A stretch of 64,000 nt of DNA, taken from positions 558,001 through 622,000 of the forward strand of contig NC_045143.1 in NCBI RefSeq assembly GCF_008831285.2, given 5' to 3'. Numbering within the stretch: the first letter of the stretch is position 1; each line of letters starts with the position of its first letter. The notes below the pieces were generated by a model. That model was given only the letters and a program-made list of their open reading frames with translations. It had not been told where the DNA came from and ran no database searches. Source of the DNA: Nymphaea colorata. Its lineage: Eukaryota; Streptophyta; Magnoliopsida; Nymphaeales; Nymphaeaceae. The position numbers and the translations under genes were made by a program. Positions 37,162 through 50,611 of this stretch are shown here, piece after piece.

Positions 37162-40100
37162 TAGGTCTCGAGCCCACAATGATGATAGCTTCGGCTCTCT
37201 TGTTGATCAATAGGACCTATAGGTTTTGAAGGCCTCTAAATACCCGGATACATTGAAAACAATAATGATGTCAATGATTTAAGATCGCAAACGACATTAC
37301 CATGCACCGCCATCAGGGATGTTCATCCGGTTGTAAATATCCGTTGCCAATCTTAAAGCTGACGACCTGTTTAGACGTTGAATCTGGTAAAGAGAATAGG
37401 ATCATCTGTCTGGGGACTCGTTATTTGGTTTATGTTATATGATCAATTTAAAACTGGGTCTAGATCCAACAAGGGTTTGAACCAATTACATGCAAACGTT
37501 AGCTTTTTTTTTTAAAAAAAAAAAATTATGCCTCTCGGTCGAATCCTGATTGGGTTTTAGAACTTCATATCTGATTAGTCTGACTCCAAGTTCGTAGCCG
37601 ATCAAGTTGGTTATGGTTGGAGCTGAAACTAATATGAATATATCATTCAACATTCCTGGCCACCGTACCTCCTACTTCAGTATAGTCGCCGCATGCCTTG
37701 GAAATAGCATTTTAACTATACTCGACTTTTTTCCTGCGTTTTTTATCTGGTATAGGAAGCGTATATCGAGATGTATTTGAAGAGACCCATATGCTCATTT
37801 CTGCGTTTTCTATGAACCAACAGAACTCTAATTACTTCTCGGCGAGCTATCTGTCTGTCTCTTTAGTAGCACAGTTTGCTTTGTTGAAGAGTTTAGTTTA
37901 AAGATGCTCAAGTTGAAGGTGGTTCAGTTTGAATTGATGGAAAATGATTCTTGGATCCTGCATGTGTACATCTGTTTACCAGTCAAGAGATGGTAATGCT
38001 CATGAAAAAAGGAGACGATCGATTCTTAAAGAAGTGTCCTGAATTCAATCTAAACGTACCGGGCATTAATGAACCAAACTCCGTTGCTAATCAAATCGTA
38101 GCTGTGCCTGCAACATGAATCTCTATACTTTGGCTGAGAATTTTGCGTCGCCGGTAGCCGTGGAGCTCGTACTTTTAGAGAGAGAGAGAAGGTAGTCCAT
38201 TCAAGTTTGTCTTCAAATCTTTCTCGCATCGCTCAACGATATCAGGTGATGTGACGGAGGTCGCAGTTGCCCCCCTAAAAAGACTATAAGAAATAAAAAA
38301 TCATGAATGTTTAATTAAAAACATTCACGAGTTTCGATATCAAAATTGTTTCGGTACATGGATTATCCGTTTAACGACATGAAAATTCAATCTTGGGCAG
38401 TATGGAATTTGAAGATGAATCCCTTTACAGAAGCAAAAAGATGGGTAAAGTTGCACCTTAAAACTAATTATTAAGAAAACGAACTGGGTACAAAATTGTA
38501 CAGTTCCTTAGGGAAGCAACAGCTACGATGTAGTTTTATTAAAACCCTAATAAAAGCAAAAAGTTTTTAAAAAAGAATTCCAATTACAGGAGTCTGTCTA
38601 CAACAACATCCAAGAAAAGGCGTTATTTTCAATGCTCTACCGTATTTGATGAAAGAGAAGAAAGAAGGGAGGAAAAAAAGGAACCATTTGATCGTATTCA
38701 AAGAATGTATGAAAGTGCGGGCAGGAAAGGAAAGAAAGAAAATATTCTTACGTGAATGAGAGGCGTTGGGGATCTCAAGGAAGGGCGGAGCTCTCTGGCT
38801 ATGGCGTTGGACGTAGGAGCCAGTAGTACCACCCCGACCTGCTTTTCTGAATCTCGAAGCCCCAGAAAAGAAAAGATGCTTCCATCAAGCACCAACTACT
38901 GCAGCACCAACAACAGGTCGATGCAAAAGGATTTCCCTGTTCTCTGTTTCTGTGACAAGAAAAGAGAAAGGCGCACAAGAAGAAGAGAGAACACTTGAAG
39001 AAAAAAGAAAAGCAACAGAGAGCGATCTACGCATCTGTGTGTGCTTGTGTGTATCGGAGCACGTTTAAAGGAAGTGTGTGCTTCACGTTAACTCCATGAA
39101 CAGCCGACAATTATGTTCCTGAACAGTGGGTGACTGTGGATGTTTCTCTGTTTCCTGCAGTTTCCTAGCTCTCCCTCTCTCTCGATCTCTGGGAGTTGGC
39201 ATCCGGGAATTTCTTGGATGCATTTGTCACCTGCAGGTAGATTCTCTTGGATTCTTTGGTGTCTGAATTGATGGAGATTGCAGTGTATAGCACCTGTGTC
39301 ATTCGGTAGACTAACCTACACCATCTACAAATGTGGGCGCCTCCTTCGACTTGCTACAGGCTGGGCGAAATTTGAGGCATGAGGGATCTTATAAGTATTT
39401 TTTTATTTGGAGTGCGGCCAAAAACATAATTTTGTAAGCATTTAGTTAAATTTTTATATTCACGTTGTTATGTAGATCAGCACTATATATAGCGATCATC
39501 GAGAATTTGATGTTCGTTTCGTGTTTTAGGGGTTTTTTTTTTTTTAAAGAATGGTAGATCGGGATACTAATAATTGATTCTCCAAGAATCTTAGTGAGAT
39601 GTCTTGTTCTCTTTTCCACTGCACACGCTAAATATGGTCTCCAAACTAGCTATAGTGCACAATATAAATATAGATAAATAAGATTCTTAAACAGTTATGA
39701 AAAAAGTTTGAGAGTAACTTTTATAAAAAAACTTCACAGGTTTGAGAAATTTATGTACACCCTCTCTCTCTCTCTCTTCTCTCTAGTCAAAGTGGGTATG
39801 GGAGGTAACGATCTTAAATTCATAGATACGAAGGTTTTACTTACATAATTTCATGCAAACATGGATAATATTAAATTCATAAATGTGGAGGTTTAATTTG
39901 TATATATACTATCATGAATCAGAAGTTCCCCTACATCTTCAATCATATGCCCGGATCGTCTTTAGTTTAACTCGGTCTCACAGCCTCGCAGGCGGAAGCG
40001 CAGACCGAGCTCACCTTTTTTGCTGAATCATGGCTGTCCCTCATGTCGATCACCGCTGTTGGCCGATCATTCATCAGCCTTTACAGCTCACTGATGCTTC

Positions 40101-40905
40101 CTCTTCCCTGTTTCGGTTAAAATGATCAAAAGCTACTTTACTCTTTCAGTTGAAAACTAGTAGAAAAATCCATACACCATTCATTTTCTTATCAGAGTGC
40201 ATTGCAAATGAACGAGGTCAGGTAATTGAAGATTGCCGCGGTTTTATCTTTTGTGCCAGTGAAGTGAGGATTCAGACTTGCGATTAAATGTGTTGGGTGG
40301 TACCAGATCTAACTCGCTTCGCACCATTAATTTGAATGCGTTTTCATGCATGCACACGCAGAACACTGCGATGATTAATCTGATCTTATTGATGAAATTA
40401 ATATAAAACCATATACATATACCTATATATATATATAATCTACATTCGACGTATAGGTGGGGTTTTAATTATAAGAGCTTTAAGATTAACAATCTTTGCT
40501 TTCGAAGCTAATTACAAAATTTATTCCGGACATCAGATTTTCAAGATTTTTTCATTTTCAAGTATTTTTCACTCATATATGTTGTCAAATATTTAGAAAA
40601 TCATTATATATATAGTCATTAAATTAGTCACCCAAGATATATTCTGCAATGTCCGACTTCCAGTATTTAATATTTTTTTTCTTGTTATAAAATCCAACCG
40701 CATATATGGATGCACAATATTGTATATTTGAAAACCAGTAACGGAAATAAGATGCTTAACTAAGGCCATTAATTTTTTAATTTTTATAAAATCTTATTTA
40801 TACATCGCATGTTTCTTTCGATCCAACGAATTTGGATATTGAATTTTCATGTATTTATATGGGTGGATTTTTAAGAAGAACGCTCAATGTGGTTGAGAAT
40901 AGTGG

Positions 40906-40936
<31 letters not shown>

Positions 40937-42432
40937 AAATTGAATGGTAATTCTACCCATCAAGAGTCGCTTTATGATGAATGGTTAAGAGAAAATTAAA
41001 GAAAAAGATGTGATAAGCATTTTTGTTATTATCTGCTATTACTAGTTCTCGTTTTTTTTCTAGTTTTTGTCTCAATAGTTCATTACAATGTGTAGGATGG
41101 CTATCATCGGGTGATTCTACATAGGCAGAGACACCATCGTTATATATATTTATGGTGTTCGTTTCTTTTCTTTCTACAGCCAAACTAATGAGTGGAGTTG
41201 ATCAGTAACCGAGTGGGCGAGTCGAGCGAGAGGACTCTCATTGTTGGTCAAATTCCAATTGAGAAAAGGAAAGACAGAGACACAGAACGAGACTTTCGCC
41301 ATGTGCTCGGAATATGCCGAACAATCCAAAGGGCCTTTGCAAGAGCCCCTTCTGAAGTTTGACCAGCATTGTAAATCACAACAAAAAGTTAATCAAAAGA
41401 AGAAGGAGCAGACTGATCACTCTTCCTGTCTACAACGTTACCGTTTTCAATTCATGTTTTTTAGTGATATCTCCCAAACTTAAAAACCCATGTTGGTGCA
41501 TTTGTCAGGTGTGTTTGAATGTTGTAAGAACCGATTTCTGAATAAAATCAGGAATTGCAGTCGATCACAATCTTTTGAATTAGATCAAAATCAATACACC
41601 AGAATTTGACAAGAACGGCCATGTTAGAGCTTCTGCCTTTCTCTGTCTCTGTCTCTCTCTTAGGCGCTCGCATTTCACCTCAAGGCTTTCTCTATCAAGT
41701 CTTTAAAGCAAAAGCTTCTTAGACCCACTTTTGATATCTGCTTTACTTTCACATTCGTTCCTTGTTTCCTTTTCCTCTTGTCCTACCCTCGTCTACTTTT
41801 TTGCTTTCTTTTGGTTCACCATTGTCGTCTTCTTCTTCTCTTTTCAGCTCTTGTTGTCGGATGCTGCTGGTCACGATGTAAAGCTGATTGGCATACGCGC
41901 TAAAAGAACAGCTGCCAACTGCATGCCATCGCTGGCCATTGATGCTCCTCTTGAACAACGTAACTCAAGCCAAAATCATCCTGATGACTTAAGTAAAGAA
42001 TCTTACTACAATCTGGTTAGCTTGCTGATGGAATATATGGGCCAAACTTGAAGGACTCCAGTTTTCCGAAGACATGGTGAAACAGGGCAATCAAAGATTC
42101 ATCAGTTTGGATCTGAACATTTTGTCTTCATATAAGACCGATCTACAAAACTTTGTTTTGTTTAAAAAATGTGAAAATACGGAACTGGATTTAGACCCAA
42201 ATGCATTCCGATCATGAAACAAACAGCGTGTTGATGCAAATATAATAAGGTTGAAATGGATCCGATTATTCTCAAAAAGAAAATCCTGATCTGAACTTCC
42301 GATTGGATTAATAAGAAATGAAGGATCACTTTACCATATATAATAGTATGCCTCCTATATATTCCATGCCATTTGTAGAAGATTTTTTTCTCTCCTAACC
42401 CAAAATAGCCTCACAACAGCCCCAAGAGGCAT
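37162..42432. other. spacer, no supported gene
   Basis: AT-rich, with A/T runs (37,503-37,524) and (TA)n at 40,909-40,931. Two open frames deserve mention: 38,756-38,998 and 41,731-42,051 (plus strand). The second ends with a coding-looking stretch (KLIGIRAKRTAANCMPSLA) after a pyrimidine tract with an AG acceptor-like end near 41,848, but no partner exon is evident. Confidence 0.4.
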
Positions 42433-42590
42433 AATGTAGTTGATCAGACTGACAGGCTATTGGTAGTCCGGTCGCCAATTCGAATCTCATGGGCGCTACT
42501 TTTCTGGACTGCAGACGAGATATATAACCTAGGTCGTCAATTCAAATCTTATGGGTGTTACTTTTCGGCCTATCATCGCATGACCAGACT
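42433..42590 (+). mobile_element. SINE-like remnants (two adjacent B-box segments)
   Basis: CGCCAATTCGAATCTCATGG (about 42,473) and CGTCAATTCAAATCTTATGG (about 42,535) lie 62 bp apart in the same orientation, each followed by ...TACTTTTC. They resemble tRNA B boxes and match the 63.1-63.2 kb repeat (TTCAAATCTCATAGGC...ACTTTTGCC). Probably tRNA-derived SINE pieces. Confidence 0.4.
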
Positions 42591-43899
42591 GTATGACCTT
42601 GCAACCAAGGTCATCTTGCATCTGGTGATGCAAGATATCAAGAAAACTCAAATTTGGACTGGTCCTTAATTATACCCAAGAACATGATCGGAATCAATTT
42701 AAGACGTAACAACGTTTATGTCTCTGTTCTCTGTCATATTAAATCCCATGATCAGAACGCAATTGAACTGAATAAATCCGAGCTGATCCAAATTCGAATC
42801 TAGATACCAAACCAAAATGAATGAAATGGATAGACAACACACAAGGATCTGGGTCACATGGAACCGGATTCATCCAAATCTGATTCATTACACTTGGATC
42901 TGGGTGACAAGCTGCATATAGATTGAATCCTGAATTCCCCACCCATTCCAGTTTTCAAACGATTGTGGGAATTGTTGTTAATCAAAACCTTCTCTTTCTC
43001 AAAATCCTATATAGACACACACAGAGACGCACACACACACATATCCACAGGGAGACGCGCACACATAAAATCAATCAAACCTTCCAGTTTAAGTACATGT
43101 TGCATCCATCTATAAGGTTATGCCTCTTGAAGTTAGTACCCTTGCATCAGTGTCTAAATCTGTGATGCCCATTTGAGAAGGCGGCGCCTTTCGTTAAGGG
43201 CACTGTGTACACATCGTGCACAAGTCCGCTCACAAGTGGTAGGAATTACCTTTAAATGTTTCACCTATGTGAAACCCTCATTATGAATTTATGCTGATGG
43301 GATTTGGGGGAAGACTCGTGAGGATTGGTTAAAGGGGTATATGCTATTTTTCAGAAAAACGTTACGCAATAGCTATTAACTTGGCTTCACAAAACCGATT
43401 GGCCAGCTGATAAACATCGTCGCCAATTCAATCCCATATTCTACCAAAAAATCATTGCACGCAAAGGGCGAGTGCATAGATGCAAAGATCCACCACAATT
43501 TAAAGTTATTTTAATGAAGAGAATATTCAATATGGGAAAATAAAGAAGGAAATAAAGTAATACATATTTATTATATATTCAAAACTGTTTCCCAGGATGA
43601 AATAGCTTTAAAAGCGGCTCTCTTCCTGGCCTAAGCAATTCAATTTGGATGATCTCCGCAACAGCTATCCATCTGAACAATTAATACGGATAACAGATAA
43701 GAGACCACTTTCCTTTATATACTTTTATGACAGAATTAGAAAAATATAACAAAGAAAAAGAAGACAAAATTACTGATACATCAACAACAAATCACAGAAA
43801 CTAACATGGAAGTAGAGATGATCTTCCACCTCCACTACGTACATTGGAATAAACGACACAAAGAATCAAATATCCACAGTGGTTGTATGGTGATGAGAA
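42591..43899. other. spacer and 3' flank of the U-box gene
   Basis: Contains a third B-box-like segment (CGTCGCCAATTCAATCCCAT, about 43,418) and short CA runs near 43,017-43,065. The E3 ligase 3'UTR should occupy the last few hundred bases before 43,900. Confidence 0.45.
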
Positions 43900-43916
43900 T
43901 TAGTGTAGCTGTTCGA

Positions 43917-43955
<39 letters not shown>

Positions 43956-46900
43956 CTTGCTGCTCACATTGCCGTTCTTCGTCTTGAATCTGTCGCTGCT
44001 GTTGCTGCTGCTCCTCCTCAAACCTGGTCAGATGTTCTATCAATGCAGTAGCCTTCCTCTTGGCCCTTGGCGTTCCGTTGTATGCCAACTCCAGTAATGG
44101 CTCCATTGCTCCCATATCTCGTGCTTCTGCCAAATGACGGTTACCATCACCTGAACAAAGTGTCAGCAACACAGCCGCTGCATTTTCCTTATTTCTTGGC
44201 GATCCATTGCTTATTATATTCACCAGAATATGTACTGCCCCTGTCGCAGATCCTATTGCTGCCCTGCCCTCATGGTGGCCCACCAGTATTGCCATAATTG
44301 CTATAGCTTCATCCACCATCCCTCCTTCAATAACCATTTCCATTAGCGTCTCCACCACTCCAGCCCTCACTGCTTTTCCCCTGTTCCCCTGAAACATACA
44401 CAAATTGAACAGAGCAGTAGCTGCATCTTTTTTCCCTCTATGGCTCCCTTCTCTCAGTAACTCTACCAATGCTGGGATTGCCCCTGGAGTACAACCAATC
44501 ATCACCTTGTTGTCGTCAACAACCGACAAGCTGAAGAGTGTAGCTGCTGCATTTTCTCTTGCTTCCATGCTTCCTTTGCGTAGCACATCAACAATTCCTG
44601 AAATGGCTCCTTCTGTTGCCATGATTAACTTCTTGTTATTTTCACATATTGAGAGGTTTAGTAAGGCAGTTACCGCGTGCTCCTGTGTACGGGGATCTGA
44701 GGATGAAGCAAGAAGAAGGACAAGAACAGGAATTGCCCCAGCATTGGCAATGCAGATGCGATTATCAGCATTTCGCTTTGCCAAAAGCCGAAGTTCACCA
44801 GCAGCAGCCCGTTGATCATCCAAATCGGCTGAAGAAAGCTTAGAAATGAGAGCGTCAATAGCTGCACGGTCAGCAGAGCCACTTGCAGAGAGGCGCTTTG
44901 GAGGTTCGATGCCGTGTGACTCACACCACTGTGTTATCAAGCTTCGAAGGGCATAATTTGGAGTAAGAATAGTGTGAGGGAGTGTTTGGTGTGACTTGGG
45001 ACATGTTTCATGACCAGAATCTAGCCACTTCTGTATGCAAGACCGATCATATGTCTGCAAAACCATTGGGGTTGATTATTTCCTACTTCAAACCTGAGAT
45101 AATTTGGTCATTATCTGTGAGACCAAAATTTATATAGAAACTTAAAGACACTAGATGGAGATATAAAAAGTTGTAACGTCCTAAGCAACACTCTTAAATT
45201 CAAATGTGTGGATAAAGAAAAAAACAAGAAAAGAAAAACAGGAAAAAAGAAAAAAATGGACAGAAAAGCACAAACTCTAAAGAGTATCCAGTGAGGAAGA
45301 AAAGGGAGGAGGTTGAGGGGAAAGAAGGACCAAACAAGTGAAATAGAAAATGAAATTTGGATTATATTAAGTTGGAAAATAAAAAGCAACAAAAGAAGGA
45401 AAACATTCAAAGTGAAAATGAAGGATATTCGCACCTGTCCAGTGGCAACTATGACTGGGTCTTTCATCAATTCCAAGGATATTGGGCAGCGAAAATCATC
45501 AGGGATCATGGGTGATGGAAGATCACCATCACAAGAAGTAACATTATTCTCTGCTACAGTATCAGCTGTTTCTGGGATGTGGCTCTGCACAAAATCCTTA
45601 ATTCTCCTCAGTAACCTGCACATATTTTCCAGGCTATTATCTGGATCTCCACCAGTAACAACCATCTCCTGTAAAGCCAAAGATTCTTCTTTCAGCTCTT
45701 GTATGGTCAAGAGCCGCAATTTTTGTGTCAGTCTCTCCATTATGGCAGGATCCACGTCAATGTTGTCATTCTGATAATAGAGAGAAATAAGATCTGCATA
45801 AAGGTCATTATCAAGTGCACCTATCCGTTCTTTGGCCCGCCTAAATTGAGAATTCACAAGCTCAGCCTGGAGATAAAATGAAAATAATATTCTAATCATT
45901 TGATACATAGTGAAAAATCGTTATATTGTGGGTCAGGTGAATAAGGCTCTACCTGTTCTCTAACTTCGTCTGATATGTCAAGCTTATCATACGGAATGGC
46001 ACTCAGAGCCTGCTCCAGTTGGTCGTTCACTTTCTGGAATCTGTTTATCAATTCTTCTCTTTTTATAACCTATACAAGGCATTCACAAGAAACTAGTGTC
46101 AAATACAACAGTATCAATGACAAATAAATTGGCAATACTCCATCCTAGATCACAATCCGCCCGAGAAAATTTGCAAATTATTTTCATCTTATGGCAATCC
46201 CCTTTCCTTCAAGCAAATGTTTCATTCTAAACTGACATTACAAGAGACTTCAGACACACGGATGAATAAGAGAATTAGGATAAAGGAAGCTATAAATAGA
46301 TCACAGATTCAAGTTACCCCAAAAAAAAAATGCAAGCATTTATTTGACTAAAACATAAACAAGTAGCACATGTGGTCACAAACAATGACTTTAATTTGAT
46401 TAAGTCAATTTACGTGGGTGAATATGCAACTGGATATCATGGAAAGCAAAAAATACAAGAGCCTGTTTAGATGATTGCAGCTGAAAACGTAAGGTTGATA
46501 TAACAGATCCCTAATGCTGATTATTTAAAGGGTATGTGATAAATTATCGTCTATTGGCATGTGCAACCATGCATTCAGCATGAGAAAGTACTCAACTGCA
46601 GTCAACGAGGAACCAAAATGCATTCCTTATCCACCAATAAACAAGCAATGATCTTATACATTTGTTCAAGCAGTACTTTTTATTGCCTATGGCCTACTAT
46701 AATAACAATGAACTATAATGCTCGCACAAAGAACAACAATCTATCACTACAATACAGATCTTCTAAACTTGTTATTGCCATATAAAGCAGATATGTGCAT
46801 TAAACAAGCAAGGATTCATGTTTTGAATTTACCTTTTCTAGACATTATTTTCAGAAACCAGTACATCAATATTTCCAAAGTCTACTGAATTTAAGCCTAC

Positions 46901-49027
46901 TGAAATAATGGAATAAATTTTATGGTTTAATTGCATAAACAGAAATTTCTGTTCCATGTATAAACAACAGAAAATCAACCAAATCACAGAGAGTTCCATC
47001 CCCTACCTGTTGCAACTCCATATAACCATCAAGAATGCAAAAGAGAGTAACTTACAGTAGCTTCCAGTTTTGGGTGGACATGGAAGTTCCTGGTTCTCAT
47101 TTCATGATATTTTGCAGTTGTACCACCATAATTTTCCCTTGAAAAAGCAAGATCAGAAATATTGGGCTATGATACTACTCATGTGCTTTTCTTTTTTCCT
47201 CTTCTAAATAGTGACTAACATCTAACTAAAACTCCTCTAGTTCCAGCCTTGTTGCTCCGTCATGATCCTTTTGAATCTAGTATTGAGGACATCATTGATT
47301 TATTTCTTTGATTCATGTAATAAGTTATCTGAGATATTTATCTTACTTTGGAGTTTGGACTATTACAGAGAAGCTCTCAACAGAACATAAAAAAATTGCA
47401 TGTTCTAGCCTGGAAATTTCCAGTACATTGAAGCAACTCAGAGTTTTTTCTTTTATTTTTCCCTTTTGTTAATTTTCATCAGCACCAAAGAAAAGGAACC
47501 TTCAGATGAAGTAATGAAATTACACTAACAAAATATAATAAGCAATCTATGGAATAACTTTATTGCAGTTGCATGTAGGAAGGGAAGAAAACGTGAATAC
47601 CATTGACGCATAAAAGCAATTGGAGGTGTTGTAGGTATTTCTGCTTGATATACGATGAAATTGGCATTTTTTGACCTTATAAATTACTATTATCTAACAA
47701 AAGGCATCAATGTTCTAAGTTTAGCTTGGATGCACACAAATAGTTTCACACGTTGACCTTACTCTCCGAGGAACTTTAATACCTTTATACATAAGATATT
47801 CCAGGCAGGCAAAATTTTGCGGAGATGGCATTAATTATTAGTTATCATATCAAAAGATAGCGGATACAATATTCAGTGTACAAACAGTTAAAGTAAATGG
47901 CCAATACACTAGCTAAGTGGGGAAATCTGCATTACAAATTTCCTGGCTGACAGGAACCTGCTGATCCAAATATAATGGCACAAACTAAGGGAACTTTTGT
48001 TTTTCAACCGGGTAAAAGCATCAAACGATTTAGACGTCTCAATTACAGGCCAAACTTTGTCATCTTGACCGTGGGGTGTTTTAGTTTCTAGGAGAAAGTC
48101 TTCACGTTGACTCGGGGAGTTCACACATGGTCCCGGTACCACACAAAGATGAGATGTATAACTTTCTCCCAAGTAAGGAACAATAGTACCATAGGTCCAT
48201 AACCAAGAATAAGAGTCAAACTACGCACAAGAAACTGTCCACCTTAACTTTGTTAACGAGGAAAACTAATTTTCCTCCAAAAACAGCAGTCGTTCTCCTG
48301 TCTTGTTGATACTTTATTTAAAAAGAGCCAAAGTGCTCAAATGCAGAGCTTGTAAATCAATTGGTTACAAAAGATTCACACTAAATGTATCGCCAATGAA
48401 GAAGAAAGAAACCGGACTAGCGCAATAAATCATTCTGAACAAATAAATAAAAAACAGACGGAGGAATTCGCTGCAGTTGGGTCCGCAATAAAAGGAAAGG
48501 AGTCAAAATATGCACTAAACTACCAGAAGGACAAAAGTACCCTTAAATCCTAAACCAAATTCTGACATGATCGTTTATCATGTTCTCGCAAAGGGGAAAA
48601 AAGAGAGCCACGAACAGCGTTCGACAGACGTCAATCGTGAAAGGAGAAACTCCAACTTCCTCGAATTCAAAATGGAAAATTCGCTAAGAAGGACTATAAG
48701 CAAAGCAGGCGAGGGGGAGGATAAAGGACGAACTGAAGGACCATACCATGAAGACCTTGCTGCCTCTGCTGCCAAACCTGAGGAGGTCGCGAGCCGATTC
48801 CAGGCCCTGCCGCAACGACGCCAGCCCCTCGAGGGCTTCCTCGGGCAGGGGCCAGGCGGCGCAGTCCCTGACGTCCTCTAGCAATGGAGCGAGGAGCCTC
48901 ACCCTCCGGCTCAGGCCGACAAATTCCCTTCTGAAGAAGTCGGACCGGAATTCCGTTATCCCCGACACTTCCCCCGTAATTGCCATCAGCGACTGCACCT
49001 CCTCCCTGCCCCTTTCACCTTCTTCCA

Positions 49028-49028
<1 letters not shown>
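43900..49028 (-). CDS. PUB: U-box/ARM-repeat E3 ubiquitin ligase, PUB13/PUB14/SPL11 type, 4 coding exons, 661 aa
   Basis: Exons on the minus strand: 49,028-48,747; 46,069-45,953; 45,866-45,435; 45,054-43,900, all joining between codons with GT-AG introns of 2,677, 86 and 380 nt. The joins restore family sequence: [34 protein letters not shown]. Domains: U-box N-terminal (UND) region (residues about 15-250); U-box (about 254-327; [14 protein letters not shown]...[14 protein letters not shown]...CPKSHQTL), which recruits E2; then ARM repeats (about 350-620) for substrate binding. Relatives act in defence, cell-death and flowering control by ubiquitinating target proteins. The C-terminus is a Gln-rich extension with a pure CAG12 run before LEQLH. 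The chosen ATG has purine -3 and G +4 and gives the usual PUB13/14 length; an upstream in-frame ATG would add 128 low-complexity residues. The specific orthologue is uncertain. Confidence 0.95.
43918..43953 (-). repeat. CAG12 run encoding polyglutamine at the E3 C-terminus
   Basis: Twelve uninterrupted CAG codons (read as CTG on the plus strand) lie five codons before the stop. They are part of a wider Gln/Glu-rich tail starting at EEEQQQQQ. A pure triplet run is prone to length change. Confidence 0.95.
46070..48746 (-). other. intron 1 of the U-box gene (2,677 nt)
   Basis: The donor GTATGG follows ...KVFM, and the acceptor TTGTATAG precedes VIKREEL. It is AT-rich without an internal gene; small frames such as 47,909-48,172 (minus) show no domain. 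Confidence 0.85.
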
Positions 49029-49070
<42 letters not shown>

Positions 49071-49440
49071 GTGTGTGAAAACCAATAAAAAATAGACCGA
49101 GACTTTGGGATCTCTGAAGTTCTCAAAATCAGGACAACTTACGCGAACTAGTTCGCGTTTCCTCCTCCCCTCCCTTCCCTTCTTCCTCCCTCGAAAATCT
49201 AAGAAAAAAACAATCGCAACCGATTTCTTTTGGGGATCCGTGAAGTTAAGAAAATCTGGACGAATGTCGGCGATTTCAGTTGTCTGGTTCCTTCTTCTAT
49301 TTGCTTTGCAAGAAGAAGAAGGGAGGAGAGAGAGAGAGAGAGAGAGAGTGAGATGAGAATCACGCGTCCTCGTTCTCCTCTGTCCTTCGTCGTCTTTGTC
49401 TTCCTCCTCCACCTGCTCTCTCTCTCTCTCTCTCTCTCGC
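49028..49440 (-). promoter_or_regulatory. 5' leader of the U-box gene with GA/CT runs and an internal duplication
   Basis: GA/CT runs lie at 49,028-49,067, 49,326-49,348 and 49,415-49,438. The first abuts the start codon and would encode an (RE)n stretch if translated. Segments 49,107-49,137 and 49,233-49,263 match at about 24 of 31 bases and are 126 bp apart, so the leader contains an old duplication. An open frame in phase with the CDS continues to an ATG at 49,412. This is best read as 5'UTR. Confidence 0.55.
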
Positions 49441-50340
49441 CTTGACCGAGAGTCTCCGGCTCCTCTCTTCTTTTCTGCCTTCTCAAACTCGCCGGCTTTG
49501 TCAGCCGAGGAATTTCATATACCAACCCAGCCGCAACTAAGAGGACTGGCCGATCTCCAACGTTGCCACCAATTTACATATACAGGCCTACCATTTTCAA
49601 TCATTCTGAATAGCTGTCACATCCCACCACCCTCAACCCTTGACAATGATCTTCGGCTTTGTCAGAGACTGTTGCTTTCGTCTAACGATCAGAGAATACG
49701 AACAATGAAAATGTCTGCTTCTGAGATTTCGCAATTTCGAATACAACGTACCCTCGACTTATGATATGGGCAAAAGGCGTGGGTGTTATTTGTAATTTGT
49801 TGGAGAGAGGAAAGCTAGTCATTTCGGTAATGGTTTCAGGGCAAAAATAAACAGCGATTTTTTTTCCCGTTGGGCGAGGAATTGAGGTACGAATCGGCGA
49901 CGAAGTGCGGGCTACCAACATACCTCCTGGTTGCAGAGGGATAAAGCTCGCTCTGAGCCGTCCGATCGTCAGATCGGACAGCCGCGAACAGCAGGCTTCT
50001 GCGGGGCCCGCCGAATAGAAATCCCTTACCATGTGAGATCTGCCGGGGCCCACTCCGCACATGGATGACGTGGCTCGCAGCACCGGCGGTCGGTATGACT
50101 TGGCAGCTCTCCGCGAATCTCTGCCGTTGAAATGACGCCGCTTCTAATCCTGACCGTTGGAATTGGACGGGACCCCACCTCCGTCAGCGGATATCAGGTA
50201 CAAAGAGACAGGCTGGATCGGCGAATGGGCCCCGCTTCTGTAGCCTATCACCTCGCAGCCCCATGTGACCCCGGCCCTTCGGAGCGTGACTCAAGGGGTT
50301 CTGTCGTTCGTCGGGTCCGACCCGGATCCGAAGATCGACC

Positions 50341-50342
<2 letters not shown>
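49441..50342. other. upstream region of the U-box gene, GC-richer
   Basis: GC content rises at 49,880-50,340. TGACGTGGC, an ABRE/G-box-like core, lies at 50,066-50,074, and a small palindrome GTCCGATC/GATCGGAC near 49,959-49,980. No coding region is supported. Confidence 0.45.

Positions 50343-50428
<86 letters not shown>
50343..50428. repeat. (AT)n microsatellite, about 86 bp
   Basis: Uninterrupted AT; translated in any frame it gives only YIYI-type peptides. Confidence 0.95.
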
Positions 50429-50430
<2 letters not shown>

Positions 50431-50611
50431 TTTCTTTGTTAGGAACATAGCGAAGTAGTCATGCTAATGGTAATGAAATTCCATGTCCTTAATTTTATTA
50501 TTGTAGACACTATATACAAATAGCTGTTGCACACTTTACTAGTTGAAATTTGCATCCTCTTACTCCCAGCCAGTAGCCGCTTTGGGTGGTGAGGAGAAAA
50601 AAAACAAGTAC

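Noticed and set aside
43806-44815. Plus-strand frames with poly-Ala opposite the U-box last exon
   Set aside because: The Ala run is CTG/GCT read out of the CAG tract on the other strand; antisense shadow of the E3 gene.
50248-50458. Open frames with long YIYI repeats (also at 27 kb, 30 kb and 60 kb)
   Set aside because: These are translations of (AT)n microsatellites, not proteins.
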